A DNA stretch of 64,000 nucleotides from Allomyces arbusculus (taxonomy: Eukaryota; Blastocladiomycota; Blastocladiomycetes; Blastocladiales; Blastocladiaceae), in the NCBI GenBank assembly GCA_027604705.1, contig JADHYV010000013.1:372001-436000 (forward strand), in the 5' to 3' direction. Positions within the stretch are counted from its first letter, which is position 1, and each line of letters starts with the position of its first letter. The position numbers and the translations under genes are program-made. Of the stretch, positions 8,848-20,920 are shown piece after piece. A model generated the notes under the pieces. The model had not been told where the DNA came from and did not search any database. It saw only the letters and a program-made list of their open reading frames with translations.

Positions 8848-11199
8848 ATGGGCATCTCCGCCAGTGCCGAAGTCAAGGTCAACGGCCGTTCGATGGTGTG
8901 GACCTCGCGCGACGGTCTGATCACGACCTCCTCGTCATCCGCACGCATGTACATCAAGCCCGCCGACGTGCCCTACGCGCACACAACCTCGGGCCACGTT
9001 GGCGCATTGCGGTCGCTACACGTCAAGGTCGTGCACGGCACCAAGCCGCGGTCGGCGCGGCACGGTGGCGGCGTCATTCTCCTGCGCCAGCGCAACCCCG
9101 CCGCCTCCGCCGCGGCTGAAGCTGCCGCACTGCACCCGGTCGATGGCGACTTGCCGCCTGCCTACTCGGAGAAGGACAAGGCCGCGTTCATTGCCAATGG
9201 CGAAAAGCCGCCGGTAGAGGAACTGCCCGCCGCGCCCGCCGAGACGCCCGCGGACGTGAGAGTCGACGGGGACGTCAAGTCGCGCGCGATTCTCGACGAC
9301 GACCCGCCCGAGTTGCTCCCGCCGGAACCCGTGATCCCGGGCGACGACAAGAAGAAGGCGAAGAAGGCGCGCCGCGAATCCACCGCATCCACGGCGTCGT
9401 CGTCGTCCAACTCGTCCGACTCGTCCTGCGCGTCTTCGTCAGCGACGAGCGCCGGTTTGCCGCTTGGGTTAATCAACTTCCCGCTGCTCCTTCCGGGAAT
9501 GGCCGCGTCCGATCCTGCCGCTGTGTGCCCGACGCTCGCGGACGTTGCCGCGTGTTTCCACGTCCTCGTGCGCGCGAGCTCGCCCGAGGCGCTCGCAGCC
9601 GCGCACGTCGCCGCGGGCGTCGACCAGTCGGACCCGACCCACCTGTCGATTGTCGTCACGTTCCCGGCCTCGGTCCGCGCCAACGTGCGCACCTGGGTCG
9701 AAGTGCTCGTCGACGTCGCGGACCCAGAAGCCAACCGGCTGCGGTCGCTCGATATCGATGTGGATCGCGGCATTCACATTGTCTCGGCGATTCCGGAACT
9801 GCACGCGGATCGCGTCAAGTGCGCGGCGGGCGCGGGGCACATTGTGTTGGGCAGTCGCGACGTGTATGCGCACGAGATTGAGTGCCGCACGGCCGCAGGG
9901 GATATTGAGACGGTGGCCGTCGTGCCGGATTGGGCCGCGGGTGGCGACGCCGCGAGTGTTCCGTTCAAGGGGAAGGGCAAGGGGAAAGTCAAGGTCAAGG
10001 CTGCTGCGGCGGTCGAGGTCGGGACCGCGGCAGCGGTACCCAACACGCCGCCAGCGCAGGACGTGGCTCCGACACTGCACGTTGTCCGTTCCGCCAACTT
10101 CCTCGCGTCGTCCGGGCGCGTCTCGCTGTCGCGGCTCGTCACGGAACAGCCGGGCGCCAACGTGCACTGCCAGACGAGTTCCGGATCGGTCGTGCTCGGA
10201 ACTGTGAACGTGCCACAGAGCAGCCTCACGGTGCACACTTCTTCGGGTAACTGCCATGTACACGGCAACATTCACGGCGGCGATATTTCCATGTCGACGT
10301 CGTCGGGCAACATCAAGATTGACGACACCGTTTACGGGACCGGCGCGCTCACGCTCTCGGCATCGTCGGGCCGGATCAACGTGCAGGGCGCGATCGATAT
10401 GGACGGGCCCGTGTCCGTGTCCACGTCGAGCGGGTCGGCCACGCTTGGTGGCACCGTCACGGTGCGCGGCGCCCAACACGCGTGCTCGGTCCGCGCGAGC
10501 TCCGGGAACGTGACGCTCGAGCGCGACGTGCATGTGGATGGGGATTTGCAGATCGCGCTCACTTCGGGCCGGTTCCGCGCGCGTGGCGCGCTCGTCGCCA
10601 CGGGCGAGATCAAGGTGGGAGTGACTGCAGGCAGTATTTTGGTGACCACAGTCGAGGGCGCCAAGAACGTGACCCTCGCATCGACCGCCGGCCGGATCGA
10701 GGTCGCGGATGTCGCGCAGGCCGGGGGGACGCTGTCGCTTACGACCGTCGCGGGCGCCGTCACCTGCCCCGGCCGCGTCGTGGTGGGGGATTCGCTCCTC
10801 GCGTCGTCGGTCGCCGGATCCGTGCGGGTGGAGAACGTGGACGCGGGCCAGCTCGTGCGCATGCAGAGTGTCGCCGGCAGCGTGAAAGTCGGGACCGCGA
10901 TCGTCGGGCCGCCCGGAGGGCCGCGCAAGACGTCAAATAACTGTAACGTCACGGGCGTGCTCGTGCTCCAGGCGGTGGGCGACGGTGCCGGGTACCCGCA
11001 GCCCCCGCAGCCGGGGTTCGCGGAGATGTCGATCCCCGGGTTCCCCGCGCCGCCCGCGCCACCGGCACCCCCTGCCGCGCCCGCGGCACCCATGCCGCCG
11101 ATGCCGCCGGCTCCCCCGATGCCCCCGGCGCCGCCGATGCCGCTTTCGCCTGCTGCGGCTGCCAAGGCTGCAGAGGCCGCCGCCGAGTCGTCGTCGTAG
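8848..11199 (+). CDS. DUF4097-like beta-helix repeat protein
   Basis: An intronless 783-aa frame. Residues 1-90 are a conserved-looking N-terminal block (starts MGISASAEVKVNGRSMVW; HTTSGHVGALRSLHVKVVHG). Residues 90-220 are a charged and Ser-rich linker with PPAYSEKDK, a KKKAKKARR basic run and a Ser/Asn run. Residues about 230-350 form a globular part. From about 405 to 690 come roughly a dozen short repeats, each with a turn: SSGRV, SSGSVVLG, SSGNCHVHG, SSGNIKID, SSGRINVQG, SSGSATLG, SSGNVTLE, TSGRFRARG, TAGSILV, TAGRIEVA, VAGAVTCPG, VAGSVRVE, VAGSVKVG. Family knowledge: such repeats are typical of DUF4097 (bacterial 'putative adhesin'), predicted to be a right-handed beta-helix. The C-terminal 90 residues are Pro/Ala/Met-rich. 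There is no signal peptide or TM segment, so it is probably cytoplasmic. The biological role is unknown. Confidence 0.8.
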   Translation: MGISASAEVKVNGRSMVWTSRDGLITTSSSSARMYIKPADVPYAHTTSGHVGALRSLHVKVVHGTKPRSARHGGGVILLRQRNPAASAAAEAAALHPVDGDLPPAYSEKDKAAFIANGEKPPVEELPAAPAETPADVRVDGDVKSRAILDDDPPELLPPEPVIPGDDKKKAKKARRESTASTASSSSNSSDSSCASSSATSAGLPLGLINFPLLLPGMAASDPAAVCPTLADVAACFHVLVRASSPEALAAAHVAAGVDQSDPTHLSIVVTFPASVRANVRTWVEVLVDVADPEANRLRSLDIDVDRGIHIVSAIPELHADRVKCAAGAGHIVLGSRDVYAHEIECRTAAGDIETVAVVPDWAAGGDAASVPFKGKGKGKVKVKAAAAVEVGTAAAVPNTPPAQDVAPTLHVVRSANFLASSGRVSLSRLVTEQPGANVHCQTSSGSVVLGTVNVPQSSLTVHTSSGNCHVHGNIHGGDISMSTSSGNIKIDDTVYGTGALTLSASSGRINVQGAIDMDGPVSVSTSSGSATLGGTVTVRGAQHACSVRASSGNVTLERDVHVDGDLQIALTSGRFRARGALVATGEIKVGVTAGSILVTTVEGAKNVTLASTAGRIEVADVAQAGGTLSLTTVAGAVTCPGRVVVGDSLLASSVAGSVRVENVDAGQLVRMQSVAGSVKVGTAIVGPPGGPRKTSNNCNVTGVLVLQAVGDGAGYPQPPQPGFAEMSIPGFPAPPAPPAPPAAPAAPMPPMPPAPPMPPAPPMPLSPAAAAKAAEAAAESSS

Positions 11200-11404
11200 A
11201 TAGAATGAAACGGGTCGAAGTTGCGCCGATGCTTGAATGTTGGTCGTTTGCCCCTGTTTGTGCCATACCGAAATACTTTATCAGTCTCCTGACCGTCCTT
11301 TTGGCGGCATTTTTTGCTCTGCTTTCTCTGACAGCAAACGCAAACTCGATAACGACTATGTACAAAGAGAATCCATTTCTGGTACTCCACAATATTGATC
11401 CAAT

Positions 11405-13045
<1,641 letters not shown>

Positions 13046-13303
13046 TGTGTTGTGATGGTGTTAATGCTTTCGCTGCTGCTCAAGTTGATTAGACTCACAA
13101 TGGAACCGTGGCAACGATGGTGCCAGCGAGCGCGCCCTGGTGGAGCGTGCGCGACTGTCACGACAGGTCATTGGATTGGTTGCTGGGCCCTGCTCAGGTT
13201 CGCAACTGTTCATTTCGAAATCGCATCCGGCTCCTGGTCGTCATTTGTTGCAATCCTCAAACCTCGACGAACCAACACTTCCGCGACTACCCGACTGCCC
13301 GCA

Positions 13304-15307
13304 ATGGATTCCAAGCGCGAATATGATCGTGACCACCGGCGCCGGGACCGGTACGGTCCAGATTCACGCATCGGGACAACGATATCGACCTTGACTGACC
13401 CGTCCCCGAACAGTGACCGGTCATCGAGCCGCGACCGCAAGGTATATTGCGATTCATGATCACCATCACGCTGTTCCACCAACACGGTGTTTCAGTCGAA
13501 TCAGTCCTCCTAACTGGCTTAGAGTAGTGACAAATCGCGCGCCCGCGGCGACGGCGAGCGCCGGTCGCGGCACCGGTCGCGCAGCCGCAGCCCCAGTCCT
13601 GGCCGCGATCGCAAGCACCGATCGAGCCGCCGCGACAGGCGTAGTCGCAGTCCGCGCGACCGCAGCCGGAGCCGCGACCGGTCGTCGCGCAAAAAGCGGC
13701 ACAAGAGCCGCAGTCGCAGCCCGCCGCCGCGCAATGCCCCGCCGCCCGTCGACGTGACAGCCATGTACCTGGACGACCCGGAGACGGCGGCGGCGGCACC
13801 GTTCGAGTGGCATAAGAAGAAGAAGCGCGATAAGAAGTTGGGGATTGTGGAGCCCGAGGGCGCCAATGACCCGGCGCAGTTTCGCGTACGTTGCGCTTTG
13901 TGCTACGATTGGAGGATCATGTTGGACTCCGTCAGCTGACTTGCCTGATGTGCGTTTTTTCAGGAAGAACTCGATTTGCTGCAGCGCCGCCGGCAAGAGC
14001 GCGAAGAGGAACGTCGACTGCGCGAAGAAGAACGCATCCAGGCGCAACGCGACGCCGACCGCGCGCAATTCGGCGACTGGGAGGCGCGCGAGGACGAGTT
14101 TCAGCTGCGGCAAGCGCGCACGCGTGCCGAGATCCGCGTCAAGGAAGGACGCGCTATGCCCATTGACATTCTCGCCATGGCCCTGCAACTCGCGACCTCG
14201 CCCGAACTCTTTGAGCGCGGGTTTGACGTCGACCCGCGCCCACCCTACCGGCTCGTCGAGCACTTGACCGACCACCCGACCGAACTGAAACTGCTCGCGC
14301 GCGACATTGAAATGTACATGTGGCTCGAGCAGGAGCCGCAGAACCAGCGGTTCTGGCAGTGTTTGTTGACGGTCGCGCAGGATACGCTGCGCCGGATCGA
14401 GCACCCAGACCGCCGCGTCACGCCCGCCGTGGACCGCGATATTCAGCAGTTGCTTGAGGGCAAGTCGCGCGAACAGCTCGTGATTCTCGAACAATCGATT
14501 GCCGACAAGTTGGCGCGCGCGACCGAGCCCGATGCCGCCCCGATCGATGTCGATTATTGGGAGGCGATGCTCGATTGGGTGCGGATTGGCCAGTCAAAGG
14601 CCGAGCTCGCCGAGTTCCATCGCGGGCTCCTCGACGTGCGCAACAAGATCAAGGCCGATCTGCGCAAGCAGCGCCGCGCGGCCGCTGCGAACCGCGCCGA
14701 TGAGCAGCACGACGACCACGACGTTATGGTCGTCGATAACTCGACGGGTAATGACGGCAACGCCGGTGCAAGTGGGAGCAGCGGCGAGCCCGCTACGGCG
14801 ACCGACGCCGACGGTAACCCCAAGGCCAACCTGACGCCCGAGCAGTTAGCCAAGGATCAGCCGCAAGCGGCCGACGACGATGCCTACTTGGCCAAGGAAA
14901 TCGATCTCGCGAGCAAGGCCTACAACTGGTCCTACAAGTACCGCCCGCGCAAGCCCAAGTACGTGAACCGCGTGAACACGGGTTACGAGTGGAACAAGTA
15001 CAACCAGACGCACTACGATTCGGACAACCCGCCGCCGAAAGTCGTGCAGGGGTACAAGTTTAACATTTTCTACCCGGATTTGCTCGACAAGTCGCGCGCG
15101 CCGACCTACCGCATCGAGCCCAAGGCCGACGGGTCCAAGGATACGGTCATTTTGCGGTTTATTGCCGGCCCGCCCTACGAGGATATCGCGTTTGAGATTG
15201 TCAACAAGGAGTGGGAAATGTCGCACCGCCGCGGGTTCCGGTGCGTCTATGACCGTGGCGTGCTGCAGCTGCATTTCCAGTTCCGGCGGTACTTTTACCG
15301 CAAGTGA
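13304..15307 (+). CDS. CACTIN: Cactin, splicing-associated protein
   Basis: Three exons (13304-13441, 13523-13885, 13964-15307) give about 614 aa. Introns are 81 and 78 nt. Seen: an N-terminal Arg/Ser-rich region (RSRHRSRSRSPSPG-type repeats), then TAMYLDDPETAAAAPFEWHK, a charged coiled coil (EELDLLQRRRQEREEERR), the mid domain (GFDVDPRPPYRLVEHL), and the C-terminal cactin signature: YNWSYKYRPRKPKYVNRV, GYEWNKYNQTHYD, GYKFNIFYPDL, ending HFQFRRYFYRK. Family knowledge: Cactin is a conserved nuclear protein linked to the late spliceosome and to accurate splicing in animals, plants and fission yeast. A 258-base spacer separates it from Rio2 on the other strand, probably a shared promoter region. 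Confidence 0.96.
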
Positions 15308-16685
15308 TTTGATGCCGTTTCCTGTCATGTTCTCGATATCAAAACATTTTTCGTCTCAGTCAGTCGTCTGCAATGGCAACATGCATCAGAATCAGGCAAA
15401 CGTCGCGGCTTCATTTCCCAATCGGTTCTCGATTTGCGATGGTCAAGATAGATCACGAAGGGTCTGCCTTTCCACTTTCCGCACCTTGGTCCAGTCAGTC
15501 CCTTTGTCGTCTAAACAAGCTCGTTCGTCAGAACACTTCCAAACCCCCCATTGGCCCAAATACAAAATCGCGTTTGTCGGCTTGTGTGCAACTTTTGAAC
15601 CATTGCTGCTCTGCATCAGATGGACCAAATCAATGCCCTGCAATGGTGGAAAGGCGAAGTGGACGCGGTTGTTGATGGGCGAGAAATCGAGGTTCAATGA
15701 CTTCGAGCCGCAGAAGATTCGGAAGTGTTCCCAGTCCTAGTGGCAATCACAATTGTCGTATGGTTTATTTGGCGAGCCTGTCGCGACGATCATCTCCCCC
15801 TTCCCGAAGAAGTCGAAGCCCATAGCCTGCCGCCGGCCAGGGCGGAGAGGCCCACATCTGGAGCACAGTCGCGATCACAAATCCAGCAAAAAAGGGAATA
15901 ACATAATTAGAACCACCAAAAATTGCAGCGTGCAGTCACCCCCGGGATCCGAGGATGAAGCACCCGCGCAGCCGCTGTCGTGAGTGCTAGGCCAGCAGAA
16001 CGCGGGCTTTGACCAACCTTGATTTGATCATTGGCCAAAAACGCCCAGGTAAGTATGAAGGTATAGACCGGGGTGCGGGGTTGGATTGGGATCAAGAATC
16101 CCAAGGGTGGGCTGGGGTTGTGGAATGGTGAGCAATTACCACGAGTTGCTGAGCGAACCGACACTGGTGTGGTGTGACCGCGCCCAGAGTCTTGTTTTGC
16201 GAATCGGCAGGGCTTGCTCCCAGTCTGGTCCGACCTGCTTGGTCGACGAGAAATGTCACAAGGAGGCCGCTCCACTGGCCTCTTGCTTCCGCCGAGAAGC
16301 CCACGGTGGCGACTTGCCAACGGCAAACCGGGCCGTTCACATTCAAATCCTCATGGGACCGGACCGTCAAGGAGGTGCAAAACACAAAAATTTTTGCTGC
16401 AACAACCGACTACAACTTGCCGCATTTTGTGCCCGACACCAGCTGCAAAATTGTCCTAACAAGCAGTGGACTGCTGCACTGCTCTGCATGTTATTCGACC
16501 TCCTTGTCTGACGGATCAAGGGGCCCGCGTTAAAAGTGCCTAGTCCCACTCTCAACTGCATGACCATCCTGCTCGCTTCCTCTGGCCGGAGGCCAAAGCC
16601 TGAACGAACACGCTCCCGATCAAGTCGACTATGTTGGCCTGATCCGCGCGCTCGCTCTCCACCACCAATTTTGGTCGTGCTCGTC
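15308..16685. other. Gene-poor, lower-GC spacer between Cactin and the receptor-like gene
   Basis: 1378 bases with visibly lower GC than its neighbours. Open frames are short and on both strands. A minus-strand stretch at about 15640-15740 reads as a Leu-rich string (LGTLPNLLRLEVIEP) that could be a coding remnant, but it breaks quickly. I see no supportable gene. Confidence 0.45.
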
Positions 16686-19600
16686 ATGGTCTCAAGTCTC
16701 GTGGTTGTCCTGCTGGCGGTTTGCGCTGTGACGGTCGCCGGCGCTGATCCAGCATGGCGACGCTACCCGACGTGTCTTCCTGATGCGATTCCCGATGGTT
16801 GTATTTCATGAAAAACATCAGAGCTGATACACGCTTGTCGAGATGCCGTTTGGAGTGCCAATGTGACGCGGTTCTGACCGTTTCCATTTTACTTCTCTTC
16901 CATAGCTGAAGTCAACACGGCCGTCAACATCACGCTCGTCCAGCACGACTGGGACAGCAGCGCGCTCGCCACTGAGGTCGCTCGCATTTTGCTGACGGAG
17001 CGCGTCGGCGTGGTCGCGACCCCGATCATGTATCATGTCCTGACCGAGTTCTTGCTCAACCAAACGGGAATTGATTACGGCCTGCTCTCGGTGCGGCGAA
17101 TGATCGCCGACGGCCATGTCACGGCCGATGTTGAAAACTGGGATGACACGATGCAGTCGGCGCCGATTACTGGCGTGACCGAGGGCATGCTCGGCTATTT
17201 GGGCCAGTCGGGATGGTGCGCCTTGCCTGCACGAACGTGTTGCTTTAAAGACTTGGGCTGACCGCACTTGAGCATCCATCAGGTTCATTCCGACGTCCTT
17301 GGCCAACGCCAACCGAGAGCTTCTCTCCTACGTCTCGTACAAGTACTCAGCGACGGCGCGAATTTTTGACCCGGCGTTGAACCTCACCATCTCGCAAGTC
17401 GCGGCCGGGGCCACGACGCGGTCCTCCGTCGGCGACTATCTTGTCGCGGCGCAAAACGTCTCGGCGTGTGCCAACTCGTCGTCCTCTTTTGACGCCTCGG
17501 CGTGCCTGCAGACATTGCTCCATGACGTGGGCAACGAAAACGGCACCTTCTTTGCTGCGTCGACCGACGTGGATTGGTTCTCGGTCGACCAGCCCATCAT
17601 CGACTCGCTGGGGCTCAAGCTGACGATTCAGTTTGTGTCCTCGCCGTCCGAGCCGGGGTTGATTTCCAGCATCCAAGACGCGCATCGGAACGACCGGCCG
17701 TGGATTGGGGTATGGTGGTCGCACATCACGCTTCCTCCCGTTTCCGTCGCTCACTCCACATGTTCCTCTCGTACATAGTACATGTACACGCCGAGTGCCG
17801 TTTTTAGCAACTACTCGGGCGTCTCGCTCTCGCGCGTGCTGCTACCGCAATGGACACCCGAGTGCGACCTGATCTACGACGGGTCCAACCAGACGCTCTA
17901 CCCGTGTGACTATGCGCCTGGCTTCGTAAAAAAGTTTGTGACCAACAAGCTGCAGGCGCAAGCGCCGCACGCGTACCAGCTGATCACGCAGTTAACATTT
18001 GACGACGCCGGTTTGCATCTCCACCCGATGTCGTCGCGCGGCACATTTGGCTCACTTCGGACCTCCCATTTGATAGACATGAGCGATATGCTTGGGCGAC
18101 GATACTTCAGCAACCTGTCGATCCACGACGCGGCGTGCAACTGGATCCGCAGCAACCCGGTCAAGGTCGCGTCAATTGTCCCGCGGTGGTACCGCACGCG
18201 ACCGACGTGCGCGGCCGGCGAGGAGCCGCGGTACGGCAACCAAGAGTGGGTTTGCACCGCGTGCAGTGACGACACGTTCAATCTCGTTGCGAACGGGACA
18301 TGTCGCGCATGCCCGCAGGGCGCGATCTGCCCGGGGGGTGCCACAATCCTTGCCGACAAGCATTACTGGTACTGGCCCGAGTCGGATCCAATGAACCCGC
18401 TCTTCTACTCGTGCGGCGAGAACAAGTGCTGCGTCGACGGTGCATGCCCGGTGGACGAAACATGTCCACCGGACCGAACCGGTAACTTGTGTGCATCGTG
18501 CCGCGACCCGAACCATTATTTGTGGAACGGCCAGTGCGCCGACTGCTCGACCAATTCGATGCCCGCGGCCGTGATGCTGCCGTTGGCCGTGGCGTTTGTT
18601 GTCATGTTCCTGTTCTTGCTGCTAAGCACCAAGAAGGGCGAGTCGGTTTTCATTTCGGACATGGTGCGTTTTGCTTTGAATTTGGCCATTTGAAGATTTT
18701 TGATGAGCTCACTTGTCTTCCAATTTGATTCCAGATCCTCTTCTTCCAGCTCGTCACGCTCCTCGTGTCCAAGATCGATCTCGCCAACATCTTCATTCTC
18801 AAAGCCACGACGTTCAACCTCGACAGCCTCTTTGACGGAGTCGTGCCGCATGGTTTGTACCCTATTTCTCCACCCACGCATTCGTTGCTTCGTCGTTGAT
18901 TCCTAACCCTAGCAAGTGGCCCACGCGTAGGCCTCTGCATTTTGCCTCTTGGCAACATGGAGCGCACGGCGCTGAAGGCCGTGATCCCATTCCTCTTCTG
19001 GATCATTCTTGGCATTTATCACGGGGTCGCCGTCACCTACCAGTCGCTCAAGACTAAATACCCGTTGCTCGTTGTCATTGCCGCGCGACTGCCCGCGACA
19101 CTGCGCAACGTCCACTCGCTGACCAATTTTTTCCTAACGCGCTACTTTTTGCTCTTTACGGTCACATACATGCCGATCATTGAGGGCGCGCTGCAACTTC
19201 TCAACTGCCGCAATCTCGGCAGACAGCGGTACCTCGCCACGTCGCCCGATCTTCTCTGCTACCAAGGCCGACACCTTCCCGTGACTATCTACGCGCTCCT
19301 CGTCATTGTCGTTTGGGTCGGCATCTTACCCTTGGGTCTGCTTATCAAGCTGCGACGACTGATGCGTGCGGGAACGCTCGGCGACGACGCGGTCGTGGAA
19401 CGATGGGGCGTGCTCTACGTGCCCTACCGCAAGCGATTTGCCTGGTACCCGGTACTCGACATGGTACGTCGTTCGCGCCGGCTTGGTGAATTTGGCTCAC
19501 TTAAGGACTGTACTATCAGGTCAAGCGCGCGCTGATCACGATCGTGTCGGTCGTGATCCCCCAGTCAACCGAAACCGAGTTTGTCATCAACTTGGCCGTC

Positions 19601-20563
19601 CTGCTGGTGCTCCTCTGGCTCTTCAACATCGAGCACGTGTATTCGCACCCGCTTTACACAGTTTTGGACAACAGGCTGCGGACCTTTACGTATGGCTCAA
19701 TGTGTACGTGATTTATTTGCCGCGCTCTCGCGCACGTTGTGGTGGATTCGACTGTGCCGGTTGGCTTTCACTGCGCGCTGACCACGGATATCCCGTCGAT
19801 AGTGATGCTCACGGCCACGTCCATGATCAAGAGTCCAACCGACGTTGGCGACTACACCAATACCCTGAACAACCTACGTCTCGGCCTGCTCTTCCTCTTC
19901 CTCTTCCTGCCGTGTCTTCTCATCCCGTGGTTCGTCCTCTGGAAAATTCTCCGCTTCCACCACAAGCAACAGCGCAAGCAGCGCGACCGCGGCTCGTTGA
20001 ACGACAGCTCCAAGCCGTCCCCGACCATCGGCACCTCCGCGGCCGGATCGGGTCTCGGCAGTTTTGCGTCCAGCGCGCTCGCGCTCGTCCCGCGCATGGT
20101 CAAAGAACAGCACGTCACGCGACTGCACCGACTGTACCGTATCTTCGGCTCGGCGCACGACCTCGAAACGTTTTCTGAGGAAGTGCTTGCCGAAAAGCAG
20201 AGCCGCGCCAAGTCGCACAAAATGTCAGCGCCGTGGGCGAACGCGGGTGAAGTGTTGCGCAGTGCGATTGGACGGATGCGTTCGGCGTCGGCGGAACCGG
20301 CGTTGTCGAATCGCGCGGCAATCACGCTAGCGGTGCCGCCGAGGGGGAGAGCTGGGAGTGAGGTGTCGGACGCGTCGGCGGCGCCGTTGCAGGGTGGCTC
20401 GGGTTCGATCGGCGTAGTACCGCGTCGTGAGCGAGAGGAGAAAACTGGGTCGGCCGCATCGACGGGGCCGCAGCAGGCGTCGCCGTCGAGCATATCGCCG
20501 GTCGCATCGCCCATCGTATCACAGGTTCGAGCTGATGCAGATCCGCGACCTGGAGACGAGTGA
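16686..20563 (+). CDS. Receptor-like membrane protein: solute-binding-type ectodomain, GCC2/GCC3-like Cys-rich module, multi-pass membrane core
   Basis: Eight exons (16686-16797, 16906-17215, 17283-17709, 17779-18663, 18735-18852, 18931-19463, 19520-19703, 19803-20563) give about 1109 aa. All introns are GT-AG, 56-108 nt. Seen: a signal peptide (VSSLVVVLLAVCAVTVAGA); residues about 25-390 with many N-glycosylation sites and a solute-binding-protein look (VNITLVQHDW, ARILLTERVGVVATPIMYHV, DRPWIGYMYTPSAVF); a Cys-rich module at about 420-540 (CTACSDDTFNLVANGTCRAC then PQGAICPGG; CASCRDP) matching the ephrin-receptor-like/GCC2_GCC3 pattern; a first TM at about 543; further hydrophobic segments to about residue 905; then a 200-aa Ser-rich, basic cytosolic tail. 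Inference: a surface sensor that couples ligand binding to a multi-pass core. Which signalling class the core belongs to, and the ligand, are unknown. Confidence 0.75.
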
Positions 20564-20920
20564 TTTTGTCAGCGGTGGTCGGTGCTAAAGCTTGGACTCG
20601 CAAACCATAGCTTAAAACAAGATTGTTTTTCTCCTCTTGTCCGTGATTTGTTTGCCAGTCTGTGCGACTCTTCCTGGCCAAGACGTACATAGTACACTGA
20701 ATCGCAGCGTCCGCCTGAAATTTTAGTTGAACATCGTTGTCCAAGCGTCAGCGACGTTTCTCCACCGAAAACGGCAGTGGTTTGCGAGAGCAGTCAAGCC
20801 GTGCGTTTCGAGCAGCGATTGCGACCTGGATCTCAACCAGTCCACGCTCCGTGATTCAAAACGCATTAATTTTTTGTGCCAAATAGATGAAGGTATCACA
20901 ATGCTCCTCACTCTGCCCGC
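20564..20920. other. Convergent spacer between the receptor-like gene and tomosyn
   Basis: 357 bases separating two convergent stop codons. It is AT-richer than the flanks and presumably holds both 3' UTRs. I see no gene. Confidence 0.5.

Noticed and set aside
13466-14494. A 342-codon minus-strand open frame over Cactin
   Set aside because: Shadow of the Arg/Ser-rich and coiled-coil coding region of Cactin.
15443-15740. A minus-strand Leu-rich frame (possible LRR remnant)
   Set aside because: Only one repeat-like string, broken at once; low GC and no flanking repeats.
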